The notes beneath the pieces were generated by a model, which had not been told where the DNA came from, ran no database searches, and saw nothing but the letters and a program-made list of their open reading frames with translations. Position numbers and translations under genes: made by a program. Positions 54,377-62,731 of a DNA stretch of 64,000 nt are shown here, piece after piece. Numbering within the stretch: position 1 is the stretch's first letter; each line of letters opens with the position of its first letter. The stretch is from Pyrococcus sp. NA2 (GTDB lineage: Archaea; Methanobacteriota_B; Thermococci; Thermococcales; Thermococcaceae), in the NCBI RefSeq assembly GCF_000211475.1, contig NC_015474.1:186001-250000 (forward strand), read 5' to 3'.

Positions 54377-54721
54377 ATGGTGCACGAGTACATTAAGGGG
54401 AAGATTAAGGAGTTCACGAAGGAGGAGAAGGAGAAGAGATACAAGTATCTTGGAAAAGAGGTCATAGACGTTGGAGATCCTGGGTTGGACAGCATTCCAG
54501 AGTTCTATGGGATAGCGAATGCAATATGGCGCGACTGGAAAAAGGGTGAGATCAGCACGAAAACGGCAATCGGAAGGTTGGCCCTGTTAAAGTTGTTAAC
54601 GTATAAAAGCAAGAACAAGAAGATAAAGGACATACCGGAGGAAGAATTAGAGGAAGTTAGGAAGTTCATAGACTATATTATACAGGTTATAGAAAATGAA
54701 AGCAGGAGGAGTCAGCGATAG
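54377..54721 (+). CDS. Conserved hypothetical protein, helical
   Basis: 114 residues, strongly charged and mostly helical (IKEFTKEEKEKRYKYLGKE, then EEELEEVRKFIDYIIQVIE). The ATG follows GGTGAGGA. The last codons overlap the antisense C/D sRNA on the other strand. I recall similar proteins only in Thermococcales; no function known. Confidence 0.6.
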   Translation: MVHEYIKGKIKEFTKEEKEKRYKYLGKEVIDVGDPGLDSIPEFYGIANAIWRDWKKGEISTKTAIGRLALLKLLTYKSKNKKIKDIPEEELEEVRKFIDYIIQVIENESRRSQR

Positions 54722-54765
54722 CTGGTGTCATCACAACTCAGTCCCGAAACCGGTCATCATCCACT
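54706..54765 (-). ncRNA. C/D box guide sRNA antisense to the 3' end of a CDS
   Basis: Minus strand: box C ATGATGA (54754-54760), guide CCGGTTTCGGGA (12 nt), box D' CTGA (54738-54741), 4-nt spacer, box C' TGATGA (54728-54733), guide CACCAGCTATCG (12 nt), box D CTGA (54712-54715). All four boxes are consensus. The D guide would pair with CGAUAGCUGGUG, which contains the conserved GAUAGCUGGU of 23S rRNA domain II (from memory), with methylation at the A after CGAU. The D' guide predicts methylation of the G in UCCCGAAACCGG. Confidence 0.9.
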
Positions 54766-54771
54766 TGTCAT

Positions 54772-55839
54772 TTACTCTGCTTCGTTTAAAATTTTAACAC
54801 CTCTCTCCTTGAGCTCATCTACTATTCTCTTGAACGTGTCAATCCTCATTCCAAGGATCTCCGGTGGAATAACTCCAAAGGTGCAACTTCCCTCGGCAAC
54901 TATTCTGGCTATTATGGCCGTTGTGAAGCCAGTAACCCTTGAGACTGAGAAAAATCTCTCATCAGCCTCGTCATAAACGAAGAACCTCATTTCATTACCA
55001 TTTTTGAATTCTCCCCGTCCAATAACCTCCATTATTGAGAAGTCCCTACTCTTATATTCCATCAAGGGGGCAATTACCCTAAGTGTAAAGTCCAAGTTTT
55101 CAGGCTTGAAGAATCCTAGTTCCTTGAGAACCTTCATTTTCTCAAGATGTCCTGGCCACCTTAGCGTCCACTCCTCAAGTCTCCTGGCCCTTATGCTCTC
55201 AAGCATGCTTCTTAAACCGTCGGTTAGAAATGCCTCGAACTCGAAATCTCCAACTTTGACCCTTTTAATCTCAGACAATGGATCAACTTCCACGATTCTT
55301 CCATCCCTAATTGCCCTTGCTGGCCTGGTATACTCCTCTATGAGATCCTTTGGAGACCATGTAAGCCTATAGTAGAGAGGTGGTCTTGGCTCCTTTGGGA
55401 GTGCTCCAACGTATATATAACCCTCTTCAAGATCCTCAGCCTCGTTCCATATTCTACCCATTAGAATATTGCTCAACCCAGGAGCAAAGCCCGCGTCAAA
55501 TATCACCGTAACTTGAGCGTTTTCGGCCTCTTCCCTGAGCTTCAAAGGATCCTCGGGCATAAAAGAAACATCTACCATATCAATTCCAACTTTAATTGCC
55601 GCTTTAATTGACTTAAATCCCAGGAACCCTGGAAGAGCACCAACAACTAGGTCAAAGCCCCTTATTTTCTCAGTTAATTCCTGGAAATCATTTGCATTGA
55701 GCTTTATTGGATTTGCAAAATCCTTAACTCTTTGCAGTGCACTCTCATCTATATCTGCCACGTAAACGTCAAAGTCTTTACTTAGATCCCATGCTATAAC
55801 CCTACCAACACTTCCAGCACCGAGGATTATGACTTTCAT
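54772..55839 (-). CDS. Saccharopine dehydrogenase-like oxidoreductase
   Basis: 355 residues. N-terminal Rossmann motif ILGAGSVGRVIA (about 4-15), then VVGALPGFLG and DAGFAPGLSNI as in LYS9-type enzymes; the second half is the dimer and substrate domain. Close relatives are annotated as lysine 6-dehydrogenase or saccharopine dehydrogenase, which differ in substrate only. Ends convergent to the sRNA and the small helical protein gene. Confidence 0.85.
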   Translation of the reverse strand: MKVIILGAGSVGRVIAWDLSKDFDVYVADIDESALQRVKDFANPIKLNANDFQELTEKIRGFDLVVGALPGFLGFKSIKAAIKVGIDMVDVSFMPEDPLKLREEAENAQVTVIFDAGFAPGLSNILMGRIWNEAEDLEEGYIYVGALPKEPRPPLYYRLTWSPKDLIEEYTRPARAIRDGRIVEVDPLSEIKRVKVGDFEFEAFLTDGLRSMLESIRARRLEEWTLRWPGHLEKMKVLKELGFFKPENLDFTLRVIAPLMEYKSRDFSIMEVIGRGEFKNGNEMRFFVYDEADERFFSVSRVTGFTTAIIARIVAEGSCTFGVIPPEILGMRIDTFKRIVDELKERGVKILNEAE

Positions 55840-56161
55840 GAGTTTACATTAGAAGAAAGCACGTTAAATGCTTATTGGTAAACTGTTCCAATGCAAAATT
55901 TGACTATCCGAGGCACATATCTCCGTTGTCTTACATCTCCTAGCGTTTCAACAAGAGGAAAGGATAATCCTAGTCTAATAAAACCAATTTGGAAATTCAC
56001 TATGATGGGAGCAAAGAAATCTTTGATATCCACAGCTACAACGTCATTCTTTACACCACCGACGAGGCGGAGAGAAGACGTGCTAGAGGCAAGAAATACT
56101 CAACCTAGAAAGCTGAGATGAGGGAAGCGAAGTCGCTGAAAAGATGTTCTATATCTTCGCT
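55840..56161. other. Eroded intergenic stretch with possible coding remnant
   Basis: No intact gene. On the plus strand a short frame at about 55997-56110 reads HYDGSKEIFDIHSYN followed by VILYTTDEAERRRARGK, which looks like protein sequence, flanked by stops. It may be a fragment of a deleted gene; I cannot name the family. The overlapping 76-codon frame starting at 55891 is out of register with this and looks spurious. This patch borders the CGP-CTERM pseudogene. Confidence 0.35.
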
Positions 56162-57135
56162 TTATCCCCTCCTCAAAATCAGTAGCAGAGAAGCTACAAG
56201 AATTAACGCTGACCCGCAGATTCCTTTCTTTCCCCCAATGGGGAAAGAGATCGATGTTGGGGATTGACTAGTCGTTCTTGGGGTAGATTCTGTGATGCCC
56301 CTCATATTTGTTTCTGTGGTTGTGCCCTTTGGATGGGCTTGAGTTCCACATCCTGTACAACTGTCTTTATTGTTACTGTAAAGTTCTCCTCGAGGTAATC
56401 TTCCTTCCTAACTACAACCCTTAAGGAGTCTCCCCAGCTTTTTCCCGTCTATGAAGACTTCTGCACCACTTAGTTTTGAAGTAACGGTCAAATAGCCGAA
56501 GGCTGGAGTCAGACTCACATTGAGCGTCTTTTCCTCTCCCGGCTTTAGCGTTACCTTGACAGTATAGTCCGAGTAGTTCTGGAATGAAAGGGTATGGTAG
56601 GTGCCGTTCAAGTACACCCTCGCTCCTAGAGGCTTTGAAAACACCCTTAGAACCAAGTGCCCGGAGACGGTGGCGCTCCACTGTCCCACCATTTTTGCTG
56701 AGGTCTCTTTGATGAAGGCACTGGAATCTGGGGTTGGCTCTTGATTCTTGCCTTCAACCCAGTACACACTTCACATCCAGTAAGCTCCCCTTCAAAAGGG
56801 AGACGGAGGATCCAGACGTTTAGGTAGTCCGAAGAGCTTATCAGGAATGCGCTCGTAGTGCCCACCGCTATGATGTCTCCATCATCAGAGAGGGCAACTC
56901 CATTGGCCCAGTCCCTGGAATATATTTTCCGCACTTCTCCGTCAACTTCACATCGCCGTTTCCAGCTCCCGCCGTATGTCCTTGCCCATTTTAAGTTCCC
57001 GTCTCCATCGAGCTTCATCACGAGAACATCCCACTTGTCAGCTCCAGAGCTGTTAGTGAGACCCACAATCACGATGTCCCCATTAGGTGTTAAAGCAATG
57101 GCATTGGCCTTGCTCAGACCCTCCAACCTTCTCAC
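56162..57135 (-). pseudogene. Decayed CGP-CTERM surface protein (beta-propeller/PEGA)
   Basis: Minus-strand remains of an exported protein. From 57135 a beta-propeller-like part (ANAIALTPNGDIVIVG, KWARTYGGSWKRR, DDGDIIAVGTTS) runs to about 56765. One frame over comes a PEGA-like pair (SKPLGARVYLNGTY, KLSGAEVFIDGKKLG). A second shift at about 56430 leads to RVVVRKEDYLEENFTV. A third near 56335 leads to a Thr-rich linker and a C-terminal sorting tail GICGSALILVASLLLILRRG, ending at 56162. At least three frameshifts and no N-terminus: an in-frame TGA precedes 57135, where vapC begins. Confidence 0.85.
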
Positions 57136-57587
57136 TCAAGCAGAATGGAGTTAAGGCCCTCCTTGACGGCCACCTTGTGAAGTCTCTTATCCGAGGTGTA
57201 GAACTCTTCAGCCATTTCGTGTTTAGCTGAAACGATCTGAAGTGCATCTGCCTGATAAATGTGATGCCTCTCAATTAACTTCCAGGCATCCACTAGGATC
57301 AGAGAATGAACTGGAACAACTTCCAAGACGCCCAGCCTCGAGAGCCGTTTTACATCCGCAAGGAGGGCCCTCCTGAGGAAAGCATAAGTTTCCTCGTCCA
57401 GGAATCCCTGTCGCCTCTTTCTGTCGAAGACTCCAAGAACCTCACCCACGTTCCAGAGACTCGTTATTAGCGTAACCTCACCACTATATGCCTTCTTGTA
57501 AAGCCCTTTAACTATATCACTATCCTTCTCTTTCACATAGCGCTTGACAAGAGCACTACTGTCTAAGTAAACTCTTCTCCCGCTCAT
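57132..57587 (-). CDS. vapC: VapC-type PIN domain toxin
   Basis: 151 residues. PIN-domain acidic and polar residues: YLDSSALVKRY (Asp8), NVGEVLG (Glu), HIYQADALQI (Asp) and TSDKRL (Asp). Predicted RNase toxin, neutralised by the upstream antitoxin. Its start overlaps vapB by 32 bp and its stop touches the broken propeller gene. Confidence 0.88.
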   Translation of the reverse strand: MSGRRVYLDSSALVKRYVKEKDSDIVKGLYKKAYSGEVTLITSLWNVGEVLGVFDRKRRQGFLDEETYAFLRRALLADVKRLSRLGVLEVVPVHSLILVDAWKLIERHHIYQADALQIVSAKHEMAEEFYTSDKRLHKVAVKEGLNSILLE

Positions 57588-57813
57588 CCCTCATCTCCCT
57601 CACTATCTCCGATGCGGGTTTTCCACCAACCTCTATAGGTTCAAACCATATCGGGATGTCAGAGTCATCAACATCTATTATCTCCTGAATGATGTAGTTC
57701 CTTATCGCCTCTTCAAGGAGCTTGCTAACCTCACTCCCCTCCCTGAGTGCCAGCTGTCTAAACTCCTTCCAGAGTTCCTCGTCGATGTAAACGCTTGTCT
57801 TCACTTTACCCAT
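57556..57813 (-). CDS. vapB: VapB-type ribbon-helix-helix antitoxin
   Basis: 85 residues. N-terminal RHH DNA-binding domain (KTSVYIDEELWKEFRQLA, then EVSKLLEEAIRNYI) and a C-terminal part rich in Asp/Glu (IDVDDSDIPIWFEP) that should wrap VapC. AGGTGG precedes the ATG. A palindrome over its promoter suggests autoregulation. Confidence 0.87.
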   Translation of the reverse strand: MGKVKTSVYIDEELWKEFRQLALREGSEVSKLLEEAIRNYIIQEIIDVDDSDIPIWFEPIEVGGKPASEIVREMRDEREKSLLRQ

Positions 57814-57833
57814 GCTACCACCTATAAGTAATT

Positions 57834-57855
57834 ACCGACATCGGTATATAAACAC
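57834..57855 (-). promoter_or_regulatory. vapBC promoter with palindromic operator
   Basis: TACCGA-CA-TCGGTA (57834-57847) is a perfect palindrome adjoining the minus-strand TATA-like TTTATATACC. It lies about 22 bp before the vapB start, ideal for repression by the VapBC complex. The rest of 57856-57985 has no visible gene. Confidence 0.65.
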
Positions 57856-57985
57856 ATCTTGAAACTGTATTAGACCGCTGTTGAAATTAGATAGTATATG
57901 ACAAGCAATCTTATCGAAGTTAAAGCTTCCTAGAAGCTCGTTCTAACTCTATTTAATTGCCTCATAATTTCAGGAATATTAAAGG

Positions 57986-58063
57986 TGGTGGGCCCGCGGG
58001 GATTCGAACCCCGGACCTCCGCCTTGTGAGGGCGGCGTCATAACCAGTCTAGACCACGGGCCC
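57986..58063 (-). tRNA. tRNA-Val (CAC)
   Basis: Acceptor GGGCCCG pairs with CGGGCCC. The anticodon stem CCGCC pairs with GGCGG around loop CTCACAA (anticodon CAC). The T loop is TTCGAAT. Discriminator A and CCA are encoded. It stands alone between the vapBC patch and the PRTase regulator. No integrase or duplicated 3' end was seen nearby. Confidence 0.96.
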
Positions 58064-58152
58064 TCAATACCTACCTCAAATTCAACCTTTTAAGGCTTTC
58101 GAGCCGAAAGTGATTTATACATAATTTTGTCAATAGCCGAGAGGGAGACAAT

Positions 58153-58866
58153 ATGAACCAATATGAAGTCATCAAGGAGAAGATCAAGGTTATCAGGATG
58201 CTCAGAATTTTAAAGAAGAGTTACACGTATGAAGATCTCTCCAAGATTACTGGATTACCCATTACAGTTTTAAACAGATACGTGAGAGGTAAGGTTCTTC
58301 CAAGTGTCGAGAGAGCCAAAGAGTTATCTGAAAAATTAAGTCCTTATCTGAACTTGGAAGAGGAGGTAAAGAGAAGACTAAGGTTTGATTCCTTTGGATT
58401 CTTTGACACAATGAGTGTGCTCAGCGACACAAATTTGATGGCACTCATAGCAGAAGAGGTTGCTCTCAAGTTCATGAGAACTGGAGTTAGCAAAGTTCTA
58501 ACCGCTGCGACAGATGGCATTCCCCTGGCTGTACATATAGCAAATGAACTTGGAATAGATGTTGTCTATGCAAAGAAAAAGAAGGAGGTTGGAGTTGAGA
58601 AGTTCTACGAGGTTAATTATGTTCCGAGTGCTTCAGGGAGCATAACAACCTTATATCTTCCTACATGGGCCCTAAAGAGAGGGGAGAGAGTGCTTATCGT
58701 TGATGATGTCGTAAGGAGTGAAGAGACCCAAAGGGCCTTAATAGAACTCTGCAGACAGGCAGATGCAACACCAGTTGGAATGTTCTTCCTGATAAGCGTT
58801 GGGGATATAATAGACAGACTCCAGGAAGAGTACAACATTCCCGTGGAAGCCTTAGTAAAGCTCTAG
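58153..58866 (+). CDS. HTH/phosphoribosyltransferase-type regulator (GfcR-like)
   Basis: 237 residues. N-terminal helix-turn-helix (YTYEDLSKITGLPITVLNRYVRG as EDLSKITGLPITVLNR, about 26-41), then a PRTase-like domain with the PRPP loop VLIVDDVVRSEETQ (about 178-191). Family members regulate purine/pyrimidine or sugar genes in archaea and are often mislabelled orotate phosphoribosyltransferase. Convergent with the Lrp gene, overlapping by 4 bp. Confidence 0.82.
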   Translation: MNQYEVIKEKIKVIRMLRILKKSYTYEDLSKITGLPITVLNRYVRGKVLPSVERAKELSEKLSPYLNLEEEVKRRLRFDSFGFFDTMSVLSDTNLMALIAEEVALKFMRTGVSKVLTAATDGIPLAVHIANELGIDVVYAKKKKEVGVEKFYEVNYVPSASGSITTLYLPTWALKRGERVLIVDDVVRSEETQRALIELCRQADATPVGMFFLISVGDIIDRLQEEYNIPVEALVKL

Positions 58867-59309
58867 AGTTCTAGTCTGAAGTCCTCTTTAACTATTTCAA
58901 GAACGACGTGTGTGTTTGTTTTTTCAACCCCATCTATGCTCAATACACTCTTAACGAAGCCATTCATCTCTTCCCTATTTCTAAACTTTGCTATTACTAT
59001 TATGTCATAATCTCCCGTTACATCGTAGACGCACATCACTCTCTTGTCCTTTGCTATTATCCTCTCTATTTCTCTAATTTTCTTTCCCTGGGCCTTTATT
59101 CCCATTATTGCTGTAAGTTCGTAGCCAACATGCTCATAGTTCAGTTTAACGGTAAAACCTTGTATGATTCCAGAGTCCTCAAGCTTTTTTATCCTATTGT
59201 AAATTGTGCCAACGGCAACATTTAGCTCCTTGGCTATCTCCCTGTAAGATGTTCTTGAGTCCCTAAGCAATATGTCAATAATCTTCCTATCTAACTCGTC
59301 TAACTCCAT
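58863..59309 (-). CDS. Lrp/AsnC family transcriptional regulator
   Basis: 148 residues from the ATG at 59309, 6 nt after GGGTG. N-terminal HTH (SYREIAKELNVAVGTIYNRIKKL) and C-terminal RAM/ligand domain (TGDYDIIVIAKF). Not the remembered Pyrococcus LrpA sequence. Probably an amino-acid-responsive repressor; targets unknown. Confidence 0.9.
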   Translation of the reverse strand: MELDELDRKIIDILLRDSRTSYREIAKELNVAVGTIYNRIKKLEDSGIIQGFTVKLNYEHVGYELTAIMGIKAQGKKIREIERIIAKDKRVMCVYDVTGDYDIIVIAKFRNREEMNGFVKSVLSIDGVEKTNTHVVLEIVKEDFRLEL

Positions 59310-59361
59310 GTTTAACACCCAACTCCTTCAATACCTCCTTAAAGTACATATCAACTATTTC

Positions 59362-59784
59362 CTATACCGGAACACCTTCAGGGTGATTTATGCCAGGACA
59401 GTCAACGTCCCTGACGTAAATTTCAAGTTCATCTCCATGTTTCACTAGTTTGAAGGGATAAATTCTACACGCTAAGGGTCTATTCTCATAAATCCTGCAC
59501 ATCTTCGTTTCTGGGTCAAGGAAAACGCAAGCATCATCAAAGGGTCTCTTCTTGATGGTATAGCCTAAGAAGTTTGATCCCCTATAAACCATCTTCGTGA
59601 AATCCACGAAGTAATCCTCATCGTATCCTAACTCCTTAATTCTCTCAATGTCTTCATCCCTCAAAGGAACATCATTCTCAATGCAACACTTACCGCAGTT
59701 GTCTATGCACTTAAATCTGAAGTCCTCATCTATCACATCGAGTTCTCCAGTTTTGAGGTTTATCTTTGCCAGCAACCTCTCCAT
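59362..59784 (-). CDS. YkgJ/CxxCxxCC family Fe-S or zinc protein
   Basis: 140 residues. Cysteine motifs CIDNCGKCCIEN (about 26-37) and, later, CVFLDPETKMCRIYENRPLACRIYPF read as DPETKMCRIYENRP, plus a final DCPG. The UPF0153-type family is thought to bind zinc or an Fe-S cluster; function unknown. 12 bp after the Lrp-like ligand domain gene. Confidence 0.82.
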   Translation of the reverse strand: MERLLAKINLKTGELDVIDEDFRFKCIDNCGKCCIENDVPLRDEDIERIKELGYDEDYFVDFTKMVYRGSNFLGYTIKKRPFDDACVFLDPETKMCRIYENRPLACRIYPFKLVKHGDELEIYVRDVDCPGINHPEGVPV

Positions 59785-59796
59785 CGCATCACCTCC

Positions 59797-60030
59797 CTAA
59801 TAAGAGCTCGCTATCAAGGTTTCGCTTAGTTCTATTCCCGGCAATTTCCTTAGAACCCTATCGTGGAACTCATCTAAAGCCTTTATACCCTCAACAGACA
59901 ACCTTAGGATGATATCGTAATCACCATAGACTTTGTATATCTCCTTTACCTCCGGCCTTTCCTTGAGTATTTCATAGATCTCGTTCTCAAGTCCTGGCTT
60001 AACCACCAGGAGGATGAACACGTCCATCAC
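59797..60030 (-). CDS. Stand-alone Lrp/AsnC ligand-binding (RAM) domain protein
   Basis: 77 residues, all RAM domain: FILLVVKPGLENEIYEIL, VYGDYDIILRL, then a late ELSETLIASSY. No DNA-binding part. Such small proteins form ring oligomers that bind amino acids and can modulate Lrp-type regulators. Its start overlaps the srp54 end by 4 bp. Confidence 0.88.
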   Translation of the reverse strand: MMDVFILLVVKPGLENEIYEILKERPEVKEIYKVYGDYDIILRLSVEGIKALDEFHDRVLRKLPGIELSETLIASSY

Positions 60031-61358
60031 ATTCCAAACCTCCTTGCTAGTCTTGAAAGTTGTCTCTTATTCATGCTCTTGAAGAACTTTTTCATCTGTC
60101 TATATTGATTCAGCAACTCCTTAACATCCTTAACTGAAGTGCCTGATCCCCTTGCTATTCTCTTTATCCTCGAGTAATTTATTATTTCAGGGTTCATAAG
60201 CTCTTCTTCTGTCATCGAATCCATTATCACCTTAAATTTTCTCAACCTCTCCTCACCAACGGATATCAATTCATCCGGAAGAGAATAACCAAGTCCAGGG
60301 ATCATCCTAAGTATCTGCTTTAGTGGTCCCATTTTCCTCATCGCCTCTAACTGGGCATACATATCTTTTAGTGTGAATTTTCCCCTCAGAAACCTCTCTA
60401 AATCTTCCTCCTTAATTTCAATTTCCTTCTCTATCTCTTTAAACTTCTCCAATAATCCCTGGATGTCACCTAAGCCCAGTAATCTAGAAACGAATCTTGC
60501 CGGATCAAATGGTTCTATGTCATCTATCTTCTCTCCCACTCCAATGAATTTAATCGGAGCTCCAGTTGCTGCAACTGCCGAGAGAGCCCCTCCTCCCTTT
60601 GCTGAGCTGTCTAACTTCGTAACTATTATTGATCCTATCGGGGTTGCCTCCTTGAAGGCTAATGCCTGATTGTAGGCTTGCTGGCCTATGGTTCCATCTA
60701 TCACCAAGATAACTTCATGCGGATTTATCGCCTCACTTATCTGCCTCATCTCCTCTATAAGGTTCTTTTCTTCCTTGTGTCTCCCAGCGGTATCCACTAT
60801 TATTAGATCAACTCCCTTCTCCTTGAAGTGCTTCACTCCCTCTCTGGCTAACTTTATTGCATCCTTCTCTTGGGGATCGCCAAAGACCTCTATGTGATAA
60901 GGATCAAGGAGTTGCTTGAGCTGGTGATAAGCTCCAGGCCTCCAGGTGTCCGAGCATACAACTCCAACCTTATAACCCCTCTTCTGAAAGTACCTTGCGA
61001 GCTTTGCCACTGTGGTTGTTTTTCCACTTCCCTGGACTCCAACCATCAGCAGTATCGTTGGCTTTTCCCTGATCTCTATTGGTCTGGCCTCAGTCCCAAG
61101 GAACTTCGTCAGCTCTTCGTAGACTATCTTTATTATGTGTTCCTTCCTTGAAATTCCAGCAGGAGGCTTTTCCTCGAGAGCTCTCCTCTGTATTTCTCTC
61201 GTTAGGTTTAGAACAAGTCTAACATTAACGTCAGCTTGAATTAAAGCTCTCTGAATATCCCTAACGACCTCCTTAACTAGGGCCTCATCAACACTACCCG
61301 CTCTTGCTATCTTCTTAAGGGCATTGCTAAGTGCCTTTCCAAGCGTATCTAGAACCAT
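60027..61358 (-). CDS. srp54: Signal recognition particle protein SRP54
   Basis: GTPase of SRP, 443 residues. N-domain, then G motifs [10 protein letters not shown] (about 107), [30 protein letters not shown] and GVGEKIDDI. The C-terminal M domain carries GMxMP-like RMIPGLG and a basic [16 protein letters not shown] that contacts 7S RNA. Acts with FtsY (35951-36919). Confidence 0.96.
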   Translation of the reverse strand: MVLDTLGKALSNALKKIARAGSVDEALVKEVVRDIQRALIQADVNVRLVLNLTREIQRRALEEKPPAGISRKEHIIKIVYEELTKFLGTEARPIEIREKPTILLMVGVQGSGKTTTVAKLARYFQKRGYKVGVVCSDTWRPGAYHQLKQLLDPYHIEVFGDPQEKDAIKLAREGVKHFKEKGVDLIIVDTAGRHKEEKNLIEEMRQISEAINPHEVILVIDGTIGQQAYNQALAFKEATPIGSIIVTKLDSSAKGGGALSAVAATGAPIKFIGVGEKIDDIEPFDPARFVSRLLGLGDIQGLLEKFKEIEKEIEIKEEDLERFLRGKFTLKDMYAQLEAMRKMGPLKQILRMIPGLGYSLPDELISVGEERLRKFKVIMDSMTEEELMNPEIINYSRIKRIARGSGTSVKDVKELLNQYRQMKKFFKSMNKRQLSRLARRFGM

Positions 61359-61392
61359 GATACTCCCCTAAGATTAAGATTACAATATTTGT

Positions 61393-62010
61393 TTATAAAC
61401 CCAGAAGCTCATGCTTAACTAGCGTGACTACATTGTTATGCACATCCTCTATGTTAGCCATTGCATCAACTACCCTGATCTCTGGAAACATTTCAGCCAA
61501 CTTCAAGTAATTTTCCCTGACCTTTCTCTGAAGCTCCACTAATTTGTCAAATTCTGTCTTTATAACTCTCCCCCTTATCCTCTCCAAACTCTTTGTTATT
61601 GGTAGATCTAGTAGGATAACTAGGTCTGCCCTTGGAGCAAATGAATTTACTTTAATGAGCCATTCTAGATCGAGTCCTCTAGCCCATTGATAGGCGAGGG
61701 AGGAGTATAGGTATCTATCACAGATGACAATCTTGCCCTCTCTTAGCGCTGGCAGAATTATCTTCTTAACATGCTCCGCCCTATCTGCAGCAAAGAGCAG
61801 TGCTTCAGCCTCATAACTTATCCTAGAACCATCGATTATGCTTCCCTCAAGGACCAATTTTCTTATCAACTTTCCAAACTCTGTATCAGTGGGCTCCTTG
61901 GTAAGTAGAACCTCATATCCATTATCCCTAAACCACTTCGCAAGCAATTTTGCCTGGGTAGTTTTTCCAGACCCATCAATACCCTCAAAGACTATGAAAT
62001 ATCCCTTCAT
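61393..62010 (-). CDS. tmk: Thymidylate kinase
   Basis: dTMP to dTDP, 205 residues. P-loop [11 protein letters not shown] (about 8-18), LID-type [15 protein letters not shown] (about 96-110) and a late [10 protein letters not shown]. 5 bp after the phosphohexomutase-like gene. Confidence 0.95.
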   Translation of the reverse strand: MKGYFIVFEGIDGSGKTTQAKLLAKWFRDNGYEVLLTKEPTDTEFGKLIRKLVLEGSIIDGSRISYEAEALLFAADRAEHVKKIILPALREGKIVICDRYLYSSLAYQWARGLDLEWLIKVNSFAPRADLVILLDLPITKSLERIRGRVIKTEFDKLVELQRKVRENYLKLAEMFPEIRVVDAMANIEDVHNNVVTLVKHELLGL

Positions 62011-62014
62011 ATAA

Positions 62015-62719
62015 TCACCACGAACTCAGGAAATCCATCAATTTCCAGAGGCTGTTGAATTCCTTGATCTCCCCTTTATGATGGAACTCAACTACTCCGT
62101 CCGGTCTAAATCTAAGCCCAAAATCATAATCTCCCTTGGCCAACTTCTGTAGGAATACCTCCTTAGGCTTCGGAGGGAGGTAACTTGTCATCATGTCATT
62201 TATCATCTCTACTTGGAGCCCAAACTTCTCGCTTAATCGTGGAAATAGGAGAACCGCTGGCGTGTTCATGCAATCAACTAGAACCCTCTTCTCAAGTTTG
62301 AAATTATAATGCTTTAGAATATCATGAAGTATGTCTTCGAGTGCATTTGGATAATAAACTGTGGCCCCTATGTCTGTGGGTGCAGCTTCAACGAAAGCCC
62401 TGCTTTCCAATATTGTCCTTACTTCCTCAACGTCTATCCCATGGATTTCCACCCTAACGCCACCATAATAGTATACGTAAGCATAGGGGTAACCTTTCTT
62501 GGTGGCAAAATCTCTGAGTGCTATTAATGGAATAAGCCTAACGTCCATTATCGTTGAACCTGTGCTAACTATGCCAACGACTAAAGCTCTCTTTCCGTAT
62601 CTGGAGATAGCTCTGCCATCCCTACCAACGACTATTGTTCCCTGGGCTATTGTTCCTATGGCCCTTCCAAGGAGTGCAAGTTCTTCAGGATTGAATTTTT
62701 CTGAACTATACAATTCCAT
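62015..62719 (-). CDS. Phosphohexomutase-like protein, active site lost
   Basis: 234 residues. It keeps the domain I core of PMM/PGM enzymes ([23 protein letters not shown]) and a reduced domain with LDILHDILK-like helices. But the FGTSGIRG start is MELYSSEKF, the TASHNP phosphoserine loop is [11 protein letters not shown], and the metal-binding DGDADR loop is FRPDG. Normal mutases have about 450 residues. A pseudo-enzyme that may act as regulatory partner of the adjacent nucleotidyltransferase. Start taken as the second ATG, 6 nt after GGTGA. Confidence 0.72.
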   Translation of the reverse strand: MELYSSEKFNPEELALLGRAIGTIAQGTIVVGRDGRAISRYGKRALVVGIVSTGSTIMDVRLIPLIALRDFATKKGYPYAYVYYYGGVRVEIHGIDVEEVRTILESRAFVEAAPTDIGATVYYPNALEDILHDILKHYNFKLEKRVLVDCMNTPAVLLFPRLSEKFGLQVEMINDMMTSYLPPKPKEVFLQKLAKGDYDFGLRFRPDGVVEFHHKGEIKEFNSLWKLMDFLSSW

Positions 62720-62731
62720 CATCAATCACCC

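Noticed and set aside
55891-56121. Plus-strand frame of 76 codons
   Set aside because: It is out of register with the protein-like remnant in the neighbouring frame, has no ribosome-binding site and sits in eroded DNA.
57856-58152. Integration site or element at tRNA-Val
   Set aside because: No integrase, no duplicated tRNA 3' end and no boundary repeats are visible, despite the adjacent pseudogene and vapBC.
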